In this document: one piece after another, positions 11,887-23,009 of the stretch
How positions within the stretch are numbered: position 1 is the first letter of the stretch
How the letters are laid out: every line of letters starts with the position of its first letter
NCBI RefSeq assembly: GCF_022829385.1
Contig: NZ_JAKSXX010000189.1
Coordinates: 31,390 to 95,389 of the forward strand
Length of the DNA stretch: 64,000 bases
DNA from: Methylobacterium sp. J-070
Lineage (GTDB): Bacteria > Pseudomonadota > Alphaproteobacteria > Rhizobiales > Beijerinckiaceae
Direction: 5' to 3'
The notes under the pieces: generated by a model
Database searches by the model: none
The model's input: only the letters and a program-made list of their open reading frames with translations
Told to the model about the DNA's origin: nothing
Made by a program: the position numbers and the translations under genes

Positions 11887-13776
11887 GTGCGCTATCCGCC
11901 CCACATCCTGGAAGAGATCCGCGCCCGGCTGCCGGCCTCCGCCGTGGTCGGGCGGCGGGTGCAGCTCAAGAAGGCCGGCCGGGAATGGCGCGGTCTGTCG
12001 CCGTTCAACGCCGAGAAGACACCGTCCTTCTACGTGAACGACCAGAAGCAGTTCTACCATTGCTTCTCGTCGTCCAAGCACGGCGACATCTTCACCTTCC
12101 TGATGGAGACGGAGGGCCTGAGCTTCCCCGAGGCGGTGGAGCGGCTCGCCAGCGAGGCCGGCGTCAGCCTGCCCGCGCCGACCGAGGACCAGCGGGAATC
12201 CGAGACGAAGCGTGCCGGCGCCATCGAGGTGATGGAGATGGCCGCGCGCTGGTTCGAGGAGCGGCTGCAATCCGCTCAGGGCAGCGAGGCGCGCGCCTAC
12301 CTCGAACGCCGGGCGCTCGGACGCGAGATCCAGCAGCGGTTCCGCCTCGGCTACGCGCCGAACGAGCGCTACGCCCTGCGCGACCATCTCGCCGGGCGGG
12401 GGGTCGACAAGGCGCTGATGGTCGAGATGGGCCTGCTCGCGGCCGGCGAGGATGTCGCGGTGCCGTACGATTATTTCCGCGACCGGGTCATGTTCCCGAT
12501 CACCGACACCCGCGGCCGGGTCGTGGCGTTCGGCGGACGGGCGCTCGCCAAGGAGGTGCGCGCCAAGTACCTGAACTCGCCGGAGACGCCGCTCTTCCAC
12601 AAGGGCCGCACGCTCTACAACCTCCACGGCGCCCGCAAGGCCGCGCACGAGCGCAGCTCGATCATCGCGGTCGAGGGCTATGTCGACGTCATCGCCATGA
12701 CGCTCGCCGGCCATCCCGAGACGGTGGCGCCGCTCGGCACGGCGCTGACCGAGGACCAGCTCGGCCTGCTCTGGCGCCACGCCGACGAGCCGATCCTGTG
12801 CTTCGACGGCGACAAGGCCGGGCAGCGGGCGGCGTTCCGCGCCCTCGACATCGCACTGCCGCTGCTCCAGCCGGGTCGGTCGCTCCGCATCGCCCTGCTG
12901 CCAGGCGGGCAGGATCCCGACGACCTGCTCCGGTCGGGCGGCCCGGGGGCCATCGATCAGGTGCTGGCGGCGGCTTTGCCCCTGTCCGAGCTGCTCTGGC
13001 GGCGCGCGTTGGAGGCCGGTCCGGTCGATACGCCCGAGCGGCGTGCCGGCCTGACGCAGACGCTGCGGGCCACCGTGGCGACGATCCGCGACGACACCGT
13101 CCGACGCTATTACCGCGACGAGATCGAGGAGCGGTTCCGCAGCCTGTCGCCGCGGGCCGCCCGGCCCGCCGCGCCGGCCGGGCGGGGCAGGGGGCGTTTC
13201 CCCCGCCCCGGCGAACCGGTCTCGCCCCGCATCACCGGCAGTCCGAGCCCGTCGGTCACGGCGTCGGCGGGCTTCTCGGGAGCCGCGCCGGTGCGCGAGG
13301 CGGTGATCGTCGGCACGCTCCTGCTGCATCCCGAGATGATCGCGGAGTTCGGCGAGGAGATCGCCGAACTCGATTTCGAGGATCCGGACGCCCGGGCGCT
13401 CCTGTCGGTGCTGCTGGCCTGTGCCGCCGACGACGCACGCACCGAGCCCGAGGTGTTGCACGGCCGCATCACTCGCGCGGGACTTACCGCGGCCTCCGAG
13501 CGAATCCTGGCGCTCGCCCGCTCGCGGGACCGCACGACCCTCGCGCCACACGCAGACCCGGTACACCGTACGGACGCACTCCGGCAGGCCATGATCTTGC
13601 ACCGGCAGGCAGGAGCGCTACATAGCGAACTTCGCGAAGCACGGCAGGCGTTTGAGAACGATCCGACCGATGCCGGATGGGCATGGCTCTGCGAAGTGAA
13701 GGCGAGACTGGAGACCGTCATCGCCGCCGAGGCGGAAGCCGATTTGCCGGTGTCGAGTGACTCGACTGCCGCGTGA
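11887..13776 (+). CDS. dnaG: DNA primase
   Basis: DnaG makes RNA primers for replication. The GTG at 11887 gives MRYPPHILEEIRARL, the usual family start, and 629 residues; an ATG at 11845 adds 14 unrelated residues. The N-terminal zinc-binding domain keeps its fold signature (SPFNAEKTPSF and FYHCFSSSKHGD), but three of the four zinc ligands of E. coli DnaG are replaced: Ser38, Asn41 and Ser62, with only Cys59 kept. The TOPRIM domain is intact, with AVEGYVDV near residue 262 and CFDGDKAG near 305. A helicase-binding C-terminal domain follows. It lies between yqeY and rpoD, the classic macromolecular-synthesis neighbourhood. Confidence 0.96.
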   Translation: MRYPPHILEEIRARLPASAVVGRRVQLKKAGREWRGLSPFNAEKTPSFYVNDQKQFYHCFSSSKHGDIFTFLMETEGLSFPEAVERLASEAGVSLPAPTEDQRESETKRAGAIEVMEMAARWFEERLQSAQGSEARAYLERRALGREIQQRFRLGYAPNERYALRDHLAGRGVDKALMVEMGLLAAGEDVAVPYDYFRDRVMFPITDTRGRVVAFGGRALAKEVRAKYLNSPETPLFHKGRTLYNLHGARKAAHERSSIIAVEGYVDVIAMTLAGHPETVAPLGTALTEDQLGLLWRHADEPILCFDGDKAGQRAAFRALDIALPLLQPGRSLRIALLPGGQDPDDLLRSGGPGAIDQVLAAALPLSELLWRRALEAGPVDTPERRAGLTQTLRATVATIRDDTVRRYYRDEIEERFRSLSPRAARPAAPAGRGRGRFPRPGEPVSPRITGSPSPSVTASAGFSGAAPVREAVIVGTLLLHPEMIAEFGEEIAELDFEDPDARALLSVLLACAADDARTEPEVLHGRITRAGLTAASERILALARSRDRTTLAPHADPVHRTDALRQAMILHRQAGALHSELREARQAFENDPTDAGWAWLCEVKARLETVIAAEAEADLPVSSDSTAA

Positions 13777-13972
13777 CGGCTGTGTCATGGCGGTGGCGGG
13801 GGGCATGTCCCGCCATAGTTAACAATCGGTCAAGCCTCAGGCTTGCATACGGAAACCGACGTCTCAAGGTGACCGGAGCGATCCGGCGCCGTTCCCATAC
13901 AGCGGCGCCGACGGCGTGGACTGGCCTCTCGGGGCCTCCGCAGCGCACCGCGTGCGAAACAATAGGCTGATC

Positions 13973-15955
<1,983 letters not shown>

Positions 15956-15960
15956 GCCCC

Positions 15961-15986
15961 CGCCGCGGCCGACGCCGCGGCGCTTT
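15961..15986 (+). terminator. rpoD terminator
   Basis: CGCCGCGGC (15961-15969) and GCCGCGGCG (15974-15982) form a perfect 9-bp GC stem with a CGAC loop, followed by CTTT. It begins 5 bp after the rpoD stop codon. Confidence 0.75.
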
Positions 15987-15998
15987 CCCGTCGCCCGC

Positions 15999-17294
15999 AT
16001 GGCCTCGGCACTGCGCGGCATCCAGTCTGGCGCCATGCTCGAACGCCGCCCGCCAACGCCCGGATTGCCGACGGCCTTCGCGGACGGTTCCGAGGCCGAC
16101 GACGTCCCCTTCGGCGCCCTCCAGCCCTCCGTCGGCATCCGCGACTGGCTGCTCGGCGAGGGCGCGCGGCTGGAGAAGGCCGAGGAGATGCTCGCCGGCC
16201 TCGCCGAGCGGCTGATCGCCATCGGCGTGCCGGTGGACCGGGCCTCGACGGCGATCGACACCCTGCACTCGGAATATGCCGGCGTCGGCCGGATCTGGAC
16301 CCGCGACGGCGGCACGACCGTCCGGCTGTTCCCGCACGGGGCCCGCTCGACGGATGCCTACCTCAACAGCCCGTTCCACACGGTCCACGAGACCGGGGAA
16401 TGGCTGATCCTGGACCTGTCCAAGACCCCCGACGACGCCTACGCGATCATCCCGGACCTGAAGGCGGGGGGCTACACCCACTATGTCGTGGCGCCGCTGT
16501 TCTTCACCAACGGCACCAAGAACGGCATCACCTTCGCCACCCGCGCGCCGGACGGATTCGGCGAGGACGATATCGCGATCCTCCGCTTCGTCATGCCGGC
16601 GCTCGCCGCGGTGGCGGAGATGCGCGTCCTCAACAAGCAGCTCGACCACGTCCTGCGGCTCTATGTCGGCGACGAGCCGCACCGGGCGATCCTTTCGGGC
16701 GACATCCGCCGCGGACAGGTGACGCGGATCCGCTCGGCGATCCTGTTCGCCGACATGCGCGACTACACCCGCATCTCCGCCGACATGACGCCCGAGGAGG
16801 TGGTGGGCCTGCTCAACGTGTTCTTCGACTGCCTCGTGCCGCCGATCGAACGCGAGGGCGGCGAGGTGCTCAAGTATCTCGGCGACGGCCTCCTGGCGAT
16901 TTTCCGCGAGTCCGGCGACGACCTCGGCGGCGCCGCCAAGGGCGCGCTGACGGCCGCCCAGCATGCCCTCGCGGCGCTCGACGAGGCGAATGCGCTGCAC
17001 CAGTTCCCGGTGCCGGTGGCCGCGGGGATCGCGCTCCATCACGGCGAGGCTGCCTACGGCAATGTCGGCTCGGGTTCGCGGCTCGATTTCACCGTGATCG
17101 GCCGGGACGTAAATCTCGCGAGCCGGCTCGCGCAGCTCAACCGGATCCTCGGCGAGCCGCTGCTGATGTCGAAGCCGTTCGTGGATTTCCTGTGGGGCGA
17201 CCCGATCCCGCTGGGCGAGCACGTGCTCGACGGCTTCCGGGAACCCATGGCGGTGTACAAGCCGAAGTTCCTGCGCCCGCGCAAACCGAGCTGA
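15999..17294 (+). CDS. Class III adenylate/guanylate cyclase
   Basis: The 431-residue soluble protein ends in a class III cyclase catalytic domain (about 245-415). ILFADMRDYT carries the first metal-binding Asp, KYLGDGLLAIF carries Lys plus the second metal Asp, and FTVIGRDVNLASRL is the transition-state-stabilising segment. The preceding 200 residues are non-membrane and have the look of a GAF-like sensor (inference). The Lys in KYLGDG favours ATP, making cAMP. A second ATG (MLERRPPTP) lies 12 codons in. The gene starts 13 bp after the rpoD terminator. Confidence 0.88.
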   Translation: MASALRGIQSGAMLERRPPTPGLPTAFADGSEADDVPFGALQPSVGIRDWLLGEGARLEKAEEMLAGLAERLIAIGVPVDRASTAIDTLHSEYAGVGRIWTRDGGTTVRLFPHGARSTDAYLNSPFHTVHETGEWLILDLSKTPDDAYAIIPDLKAGGYTHYVVAPLFFTNGTKNGITFATRAPDGFGEDDIAILRFVMPALAAVAEMRVLNKQLDHVLRLYVGDEPHRAILSGDIRRGQVTRIRSAILFADMRDYTRISADMTPEEVVGLLNVFFDCLVPPIEREGGEVLKYLGDGLLAIFRESGDDLGGAAKGALTAAQHALAALDEANALHQFPVPVAAGIALHHGEAAYGNVGSGSRLDFTVIGRDVNLASRLAQLNRILGEPLLMSKPFVDFLWGDPIPLGEHVLDGFREPMAVYKPKFLRPRKPS

Positions 17295-17400
17295 CGGCAC
17301 CGCGCTTGACGCCCGAAGGGCGGGGATTCAAGCAGTGCCCGCGGCGGCGCAGCGGATGCCGCGCGGCGGTCCGGGGCCTCCCGCCTCGCCCGTCGGGCGC

Positions 17401-18561
17401 TCAGACCTGCCACGCCGGGACGTATTCGGACCGGTACGGGGAGGGCTGACAGCCCCACACCGGGTCGACCATTTTGGCGAGCGCCCGACCCGCCAAAGCG
17501 CTGGACCGTGCCAGAAGGTCGGAGGGTACGTGCGCCTGGCCCAGTATCTCCAGGCAGGCGGACAGACAGACCCGATACTGACCGATCTGGTATGCGCTGA
17601 ATGCCAGCTCCTCCAGAACTCCATATTGGTAGACCCAGGGGTTCAGGGAGATCCCCTCGCTCGGCGTCGTCAGGGACCTCGCCGCCTCGGCATAGCGATA
17701 GCCGGCGGCGAAATCCTTCATGTGCCTGCAGCACCGGCTGGCCCCATGCCGCGCCTCAGCCCGGGTCGGGATGACGCGGATCGCGCGATCGTACAGCCCC
17801 AACGCCCGCTCGTTCGGCCCCTCCAACCGTTCTACGTTGACGGCAGCCATGAGCAAACTCATGTAGATCTCTTGATCCCAATAACCCAGGTCTGCACGTT
17901 TGAGATAACAATCGATAGCCTTGCTGTAATCGCCAAGATCGTCATAGGTATTGCCCAGATACATCATGTAGCGGGCGATCATGTAGGGATCGGCCTCGAC
18001 GGCCAGCGCCTTCTCCAGCACCTCGATTTCGCGCGCCGTCGCCGACTTATCTCGATGCCGCGCGCCGTCATCGCCGCGACGCATCGAGAGCGGGAACACA
18101 GGGGTTTCCGGCTCTTTTGAGCAATACAGGAATTCATGCAGGACGCCACGGTAGTACCAGTCAAATTTATTGTTGACCAGCTGCTTCCGCCAGTATCGTG
18201 TGTGCTCGTCCACGATCTCAAATCTGTAACCGGCCGCGCGAAGCTTCGGCATCACGAAATCTGCTGGAATGATGAGCTCGTCGTCGGCATCGATGATCAG
18301 CGAATAATCCGTGAGGGGACGCGCGAGCTTCAACGCCTCGGTTCGATTGTGGGCGAAATCGACCCACGGACGCTCCACGAGCGTGCCGGGCAAGTCCGCC
18401 ATGGCGGCGCGGATGACATCCTGGGTCCCGTCCGTCGATCCGGTGTCGACGATGACCCAATGGTCGATAACCGGTCGAACGGAATCGAGACACCGGCGGA
18501 TGACGTGCGCTTCATTCTTGACGATCATCGACAAGCATATTGTTTGACCGAATCTATTCAT
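17401..18561 (-). CDS. Family 2 glycosyltransferase with TPR-like C-terminus
   Basis: The 386-residue protein begins with a GT-A glycosyltransferase domain: LSMIVKNEAHVIRRCLDSV, VDTGSTDGT for nucleotide-sugar binding, and the DXD-like LIIDADDE near residue 95. From about 190 on it has helical repeats typical of TPRs (YMMYLGNTYDDLGDYSKAIDCYLK). The acceptor is unknown; proteins of this architecture often act in cell-surface glycan synthesis. The gene and its upstream flank are less GC-rich than the neighbours, which suggests acquisition by transfer. Confidence 0.85.
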   Translation of the reverse strand: MNRFGQTICLSMIVKNEAHVIRRCLDSVRPVIDHWVIVDTGSTDGTQDVIRAAMADLPGTLVERPWVDFAHNRTEALKLARPLTDYSLIIDADDELIIPADFVMPKLRAAGYRFEIVDEHTRYWRKQLVNNKFDWYYRGVLHEFLYCSKEPETPVFPLSMRRGDDGARHRDKSATAREIEVLEKALAVEADPYMIARYMMYLGNTYDDLGDYSKAIDCYLKRADLGYWDQEIYMSLLMAAVNVERLEGPNERALGLYDRAIRVIPTRAEARHGASRCCRHMKDFAAGYRYAEAARSLTTPSEGISLNPWVYQYGVLEELAFSAYQIGQYRVCLSACLEILGQAHVPSDLLARSSALAGRALAKMVDPVWGCQPSPYRSEYVPAWQV

Positions 18562-19002
18562 GTCGAGATGGTCCTAAAGCGCGGACATGGTTCAGCAATG
18601 CAGATGGATCAGCCCTTAGCGCAAACGCGCCACCGCCACAAATCGTCAATCAGCGAACGGGACTAAGATATTCTAATTTTTTTATTTTACTGAGATTGTT
18701 GTGGATCGCAAAATACGCGTCAAAAGGATGTTCTTTGGCCGAGATGGCAGAATCAGTCTGCATCTCTTGGCGATTTTAACGAATTGACATTCCGTTAGAA
18801 CATTCCCGGCTGGAATTGGATCACGCGCCTGACAGTCTGAGCGCGAATCCCCTCCCCCTTGCGGGGAGGAGCGTGCGTCGCGCTTAGCGGCCTACCTCAG
18901 ATAGAAAACGTTCTAGCGGCTCCGGCTCTGATGCGTGACCTCGACGCGTCCTATGGGCGCCGCGGTTTGGCTGCCGGTGCGCGCGCGGCCGAGATCGTTC
19001 GA
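18562..19002. other. AT-richer gene-free region
   Basis: This 441-bp stretch has no supported gene. Its middle (about 18665-18800) is clearly AT-rich for this genome and contains ATTTTTTTATTTT. It sits between the glycosyltransferase start and the 3' end of the protease gene and could hold the glycosyltransferase promoter. A REP-like palindrome occurs at 18851-18869. Confidence 0.5.
18851..18869. repeat. Short REP-like palindrome (family CCTCCCC/GGGGAGG), copy 1
   Basis: CCTCCCC, loop CTTGC, GGGGAGG. Related copies lie at 41967-41993, 44430-44452 and 44515-44536. All are intergenic. Confidence 0.7.
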
Positions 19003-19503
19003 TCAGCCCCGCAGGGTCATCGTCCCGCCGCTGACGCTGAAGTCGCGCAAGCGCCGCAAGAACGACATGCCGAGCAGACTCGTGCCGAGGCGCCCCCGCG
19101 GGATCACCACCGCGTCCACGTCGCGCACGGTGATCGAGCCGATCTGCATCACGGCGATCCGGATCGGCGCCACAGGCACGGTCCCGTTCGCGGTGTTCCA
19201 GACGCGGGTGAAGTCGCCCGGCTGGACGCGGATCCCGATCCGGTCGGCATCCTCCTCCGAGAAGGCGCAGGAACTGGCGCCGGTATCCACCATCATCGGC
19301 AGGGCGCGGCCGTCCATCAGCGCATGGACGAAGAAGTGGCCGTTGCGGCCGGCCTGGAGCGCGACGCCCGCCACAGCCCCGTCGCCGACCGTCACGGCCG
19401 CGGCAACCGGCGTCGCGGCGCCGGGACGCCCCCGCTCGCGCAGCTTCTGTACCGCGGTGGCGGACAGGAAGCCGATCGTGCAGACGACAACGAAGGTGCG
19501 CAC
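19003..19503 (-). CDS. Retropepsin-like aspartic protease (TIGR02281 type), membrane-anchored
   Basis: The 166-residue protein starts with an N-terminal membrane anchor (VVVCTIGFLSATAV) and continues with a retropepsin-like domain. The catalytic motif is VDTGASSCAFSEEDA near residue 72 and the second conserved segment is LLGMSFLRRL near 143. Such single-domain clan AA proteases must dimerise. The substrate is unknown. The GTG at 19503 is chosen because upstream in-frame codons encode non-conserved, low-complexity sequence and would run into the opposing TPP riboswitch region. Confidence 0.8.
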   Translation of the reverse strand: MRTFVVVCTIGFLSATAVQKLRERGRPGAATPVAAAVTVGDGAVAGVALQAGRNGHFFVHALMDGRALPMMVDTGASSCAFSEEDADRIGIRVQPGDFTRVWNTANGTVPVAPIRIAVMQIGSITVRDVDAVVIPRGRLGTSLLGMSFLRRLRDFSVSGGTMTLRG

Positions 19504-19721
19504 GCGTCCCGCCCCGGCCCGAAGGATCAGCCCCGATTTGGCCGAGGATCCATGAAGGGCCGGTACAAGGCGGGCCGACGGCCAACGGGCCAGCCCGGAT
19601 TCCGCGCGGCTTGGTATCCGAACGGTGACTGCGACCGGTGAATGTCCGCCCTGCGACGCGGGCGGGACGGCGCCGGGGTTGACCGGCGCGGCGCGGGCGA
19701 CCAAATCTCCCGGTGTTCCAG

Positions 19722-19824
19722 GGAGATCCCCGGCAAGGGGCTGAGAAACCGCTGGCACGTCCGTCAGGACCTGCGGCGCGGAAATCCTTCGAACCTGATC
19801 CGGCTCATACCGGCGTAGGGATTG
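19722..19824 (+). promoter_or_regulatory. TPP riboswitch (THI box)
   Basis: The conserved core elements are present in order: CTGAGA at 19741-19746, GAACCTGATC at 19791-19800, and CGGCTCATACCGGCGTAGGG at 19801-19820. ATCCC (19726-19730) can pair with GGGAT (19818-19822) to close the P1 stem. It lies 80 bp upstream of thiO and should repress thiOSGE when thiamine diphosphate is abundant. No clean terminator is seen, so control of translation initiation is more likely. Confidence 0.92.
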
Positions 19825-19904
19825 GACCGCGGCCGCTCGCGAGGGCAGGCCACAGCTTCTCACCGAAGCGCACGGCCCGATCCCCGCGACGGCAATCCGC
19901 GGAG

Positions 19905-21128
19905 ATGCCTGTGCCCCTGGACCGCCCCGACTCACCGATCGGCCACCGCCGCAGCCTGGACCGTGGCACCGCGCCGGCGAGCCTGCCGACGCGGACCGAC
20001 GTCGCCGTAATCGGCGGCGGCCTGATCGGGCTCGCGATCGCGTGGCGTCTGGCCCGGGCGGGGCGCGCCGTGACGGTGCTGGAGCGGGACACGATCGGAG
20101 CGGGCGCGAGCCTCGCGGCGACCGGCATGCTGGCGCCGGCCGCCGAGCACGAGCCCGGCTCGGACCCGCTCCTGCCGCTCGCCCTGGACTCGCTCCGGCG
20201 CTGGCCGGAGTTCCGCGACGCGCTGGAGGCCGAGTCCGGCCGCGCGATCGACTACCGTGCGGACGGGACCCTGGTGCTGGCTCTGGGCCGCGACGAGGTC
20301 GAGCGCCTGCGGTTCCGCTACGATCTGCAGCGCCGGTCCGGGCTCGACGCGGCCTGGCTGCCGGGCGGCGAGGTGCGGCGGCTGGAGCCCGGCCTGCGCC
20401 CCTCGGTGACCGCCGGGATCCACTGCCCGCTGGACCACCAGGTCGATCCCCGCCTGGTCATGGACGCCCTCGCCGAAGCCTGCCGCAGGGCCGGGGTCGT
20501 CCTGGCGGAACGGACCCCCGTCACCGCCCTCGACTGGTCGGGCGGCCGCGTGACCGGGGTCCGCGCCGGAGACCGCGGCATCGCGGCGGAGACGGTGATC
20601 CTGGCGTCCGGCGCCTGGAGCGGGGAGGACGGCCTGCTGCCGGAGGCGCTCGCCCTGCCGGTGCGCCCGCTGAAGGGACAAGCCCTCGCCCTGCGCACCA
20701 CCGCGCGCACCGGCGGTCTCGCCCGGATGGTCTGGACCGAGCAGGTCCACATGGCCCCGAAGAGCGACGGCCAGCTCATCGTGGGCGCCACCGTGGAGGA
20801 TTGCGGGTTCCGGCCCGGCGTCACCGCGGGCGGCCTCTACGCCCTGCTGGAGGGCGCCCGCCGGGTGCTGCCGGGGATCGAGGAGATGGAGGTCGAGGCG
20901 GTGTGGAGCGGCTACCGCCCCACCTCGGACGACGACGCGCCGATCCTCGACACGCTCGCCCCCGGCCTCGTCGCCGCCACGGGACACCATCGCAACGGCT
21001 ACCTGCTCGCCCCCGTCACCGCCGACGCCATCGCCGATCTCGTGACGGGCGGCGCGCTGCCGGAGGTTGCCCGGCCCTTCACCCGGGCCCGGTTCGACCG
21101 GCCCGAACCCCGGAGGGCCTCGGCATGA
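19905..21128 (+). CDS. thiO: Glycine oxidase ThiO
   Basis: ThiO is an FAD enzyme that oxidises glycine to dehydroglycine for thiazole synthesis. The 407-residue protein has the N-terminal dinucleotide-binding motif VIGGGLIGLAIAWRLARAG near residues 32-50 and a DAO-family C-terminus with ATGHHRNGYLLAPVTA. The ATG at 19905 (MPVPLDRPDS) is preferred because the in-frame extension to 19713 runs through the TPP riboswitch. Its stop overlaps the thiS start (ATGA). Confidence 0.93.
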   Translation: MPVPLDRPDSPIGHRRSLDRGTAPASLPTRTDVAVIGGGLIGLAIAWRLARAGRAVTVLERDTIGAGASLAATGMLAPAAEHEPGSDPLLPLALDSLRRWPEFRDALEAESGRAIDYRADGTLVLALGRDEVERLRFRYDLQRRSGLDAAWLPGGEVRRLEPGLRPSVTAGIHCPLDHQVDPRLVMDALAEACRRAGVVLAERTPVTALDWSGGRVTGVRAGDRGIAAETVILASGAWSGEDGLLPEALALPVRPLKGQALALRTTARTGGLARMVWTEQVHMAPKSDGQLIVGATVEDCGFRPGVTAGGLYALLEGARRVLPGIEEMEVEAVWSGYRPTSDDDAPILDTLAPGLVAATGHHRNGYLLAPVTADAIADLVTGGALPEVARPFTRARFDRPEPRRASA

Positions 21129-21337
21129 CGATCTACATCAACGGCGAGCCGCGCGAGCGCGTGGCCGACACCGTGGACGCGCTGTTCCGCCTGGAGGCGG
21201 AGGAGAGCGGCATCGAGAGCCCGCAGGGGGTCGCCATCGCGCTGAACGGTCGCGTGCTGCGCCGCCGGGATTGGGACGAGACCCCGATCGCGGACGGTGA
21301 CCGGGTCGAGATCGTCCGCGCCATGCAGGGAGGTTGA
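21125..21337 (+). CDS. thiS: Sulfur carrier protein ThiS
   Basis: ThiS is a 70-residue ubiquitin-fold protein that carries sulfur as a C-terminal thiocarboxylate into thiazole synthesis. The diagnostic C-terminal Gly-Gly is present (EIVRAMQGG). The start overlaps the thiO stop by 4 bp, so translation is coupled. Confidence 0.94.
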   Translation: MTIYINGEPRERVADTVDALFRLEAEESGIESPQGVAIALNGRVLRRRDWDETPIADGDRVEIVRAMQGG

Positions 21338-21339
21338 GC

Positions 21340-22143
21340 ATGGACCAGAGTGTCACGCCGCTGCATCCCGAGAGGCGGGAGGACAGCCTGACCATCGCCG
21401 GGGCGACCCTGTCGTCCCGCCTGTTCATCGGCACGGCCGGCTACCCGACACAGGCGATCATGCGCGACGCCGTCCTGGCGAGCGGCGCCGAGGTGGTGAC
21501 CGCCTCGATCCGACGGGTCTCGCTCCAGGGCCACGGCTCGGACACGGTGTCGATGCTGAAGGGCAAGCGCTTCCTGCCCAACACCGCCGGCTGCGAGACC
21601 GCCCGCGACGCGATCATGACCGCCGAACTCGCTCGGGAGGCGCTCGACACGACCTGGATCAAGGTCGAGGTGATCGGCGACCGGGAGACCCTCTATCCGG
21701 ACGTGATGGAGCTGATCGAGGCCTGCCGCCACCTCGTGGACGCGGGCTTCGTGGTCCTGCCCTACTGCAACGACGATCCCATCGTCTGCCAGCGCCTGGA
21801 GGATCTCGGCTGCGCGGCCGTGATGCCGATGGGCTCGCTGATCGGGTCCGGGATGGGGGTGGCGAACCCGGCCAATCTCGAACTGATCTGCCGCCGCGCC
21901 ACGGTGCCGGTGATCGTTGATGCCGGGATCGGCACCGCCTCGGACGCGGTGATCGCCATGGAACTCGGCGCGTCGGCCTGCCTGATCAACACGGCGGTGG
22001 CCAAGGCCGACGATCCGGTGCGCATGGCCCGGGCCATGGGCCGGGCGGTGGCGGCCGGCCGCGACGCGCATCTGGCGGGGCGGATCCCCCGCCGGGGCCG
22101 GGCCGAACCGTCGAGCCCACAGCTCGGCCTCGTCGGCTCGTGA
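21340..22143 (+). CDS. thiG: Thiazole synthase ThiG
   Basis: ThiG condenses deoxyxylulose phosphate, dehydroglycine and ThiS thiocarboxylate into the thiazole phosphate. It is 267 residues, a TIM barrel, with conserved segments RLFIGTAGYPT, KVEVIGD, VLPYCNDDP and the phosphate-binding VDAGIGTASDA. The ATG at 21340 follows AGGGAGG (21327-21333) with ideal spacing. Its stop overlaps the thiE start. Confidence 0.96.
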   Translation: MDQSVTPLHPERREDSLTIAGATLSSRLFIGTAGYPTQAIMRDAVLASGAEVVTASIRRVSLQGHGSDTVSMLKGKRFLPNTAGCETARDAIMTAELAREALDTTWIKVEVIGDRETLYPDVMELIEACRHLVDAGFVVLPYCNDDPIVCQRLEDLGCAAVMPMGSLIGSGMGVANPANLELICRRATVPVIVDAGIGTASDAVIAMELGASACLINTAVAKADDPVRMARAMGRAVAAGRDAHLAGRIPRRGRAEPSSPQLGLVGS

Positions 22144-22784
22144 GGGCGCTGCCGTCGCCGCTCCTCGTGGTGACGGACCGGCACGGGCATGCACGCCCGA
22201 TCGTCGAGACCGTGCGGGCGATCCTGAAGGGCGGCGGCCGCTGGATCTGGTTCCGCGACACGGATCTGGAGCCGGAGGCGCGCCGCCGCCTCGGCGCATC
22301 GGTGGCCGCGTGCGTCCGGGCGATGCACGGCGTGCTGACGGTGGGCGGCGACGTCGCGCTGGCCCTGGCGCTCGGGGCCGACGGCGTGCATCTCGGCGGC
22401 GGCGCCGGCCCGGAGGCGATCGCGGCGGCGCGGGCCGCGCTGGGGGAGGGGGCGCGGATCGGCTTCTCGGCCCACGCGCCGCAGGAAGCCGCCCAGGCCG
22501 CGGCGGCGGGCGCCGATTACGTGACGCTCAGCCCGATCTTCCCGACCGCCAGCAAGCCGGGCTACGGTCCGGCACTCGGTCTCGATGGCCTCTCGGCTGC
22601 GCGGGCGGCGGGTCTGCCGGTGGTCGCGCTCGGCGGCATCGAAACGGGCCGGATCGCGGAATGCCGCGCGGCCGGCGCGAACGGGGTGGCGGTCATGGGC
22701 GGGTTGATGCGGGCCGCCGATCCGGCCGGCGCCGCGCGGGTACTGCAAGACGCCTGGCGCGCAGCCGCGCCCCTGCGCTCGTGA
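22140..22784 (+). CDS. thiE: Thiamine-phosphate synthase ThiE
   Basis: ThiE joins the pyrimidine and thiazole halves to give thiamine phosphate. The 214-residue TIM barrel has ADGVHLGG and the SPIFPTASKPGYGP loop that binds diphosphate, plus VALGGIETGR near the C-terminus. The GTG start overlaps the thiG stop by 4 bp. It is the last gene of the riboswitch-controlled thiOSGE operon; no thiC is present here. Confidence 0.92.
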   Translation: MRALPSPLLVVTDRHGHARPIVETVRAILKGGGRWIWFRDTDLEPEARRRLGASVAACVRAMHGVLTVGGDVALALALGADGVHLGGGAGPEAIAAARAALGEGARIGFSAHAPQEAAQAAAAGADYVTLSPIFPTASKPGYGPALGLDGLSAARAAGLPVVALGGIETGRIAECRAAGANGVAVMGGLMRAADPAGAARVLQDAWRAAAPLRS

Positions 22785-22832
22785 TCGTCTCGAGCCATCT
22801 CTCGACGAAGACTTCGGTGCCGGCGTCTTTGC

Positions 22833-22905
22833 GAGTGGAGCGAAGCGATCCAGGCAGCACCACGCGCGCGACGGTCGCGCGAACTTCGGTCGCTTCGCTC
22901 CGCTC
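22833..22905. repeat. Intergenic inverted repeat with GGAGCGAAGCGA arms
   Basis: The left arm GAGTGGAGCGAAGCGA (22833-22848) pairs with TCGCTTCGCTCCGCTC (22890-22905) with one mismatch. Similar GCGAAGCGA-rich palindromes are widespread between genes in Methylobacterium and Bradyrhizobium. Confidence 0.75.
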
Positions 22906-23009
22906 ATGATGACGGCGGAGTCGCGTTGAACGAAGGCTTCATCAGGCGCCTAGAGCCGTTGCCAATGGCGTTGCGACAGGCGGTCGGCCCTCGGAGGGCA
23001 GTCGTCCAA

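Noticed and set aside
11158..13602. A long minus-strand frame antisense to yqeY and dnaG
   Set aside because: Arg/Gly/Leu-rich shadow of dnaG with no recognisable domain.
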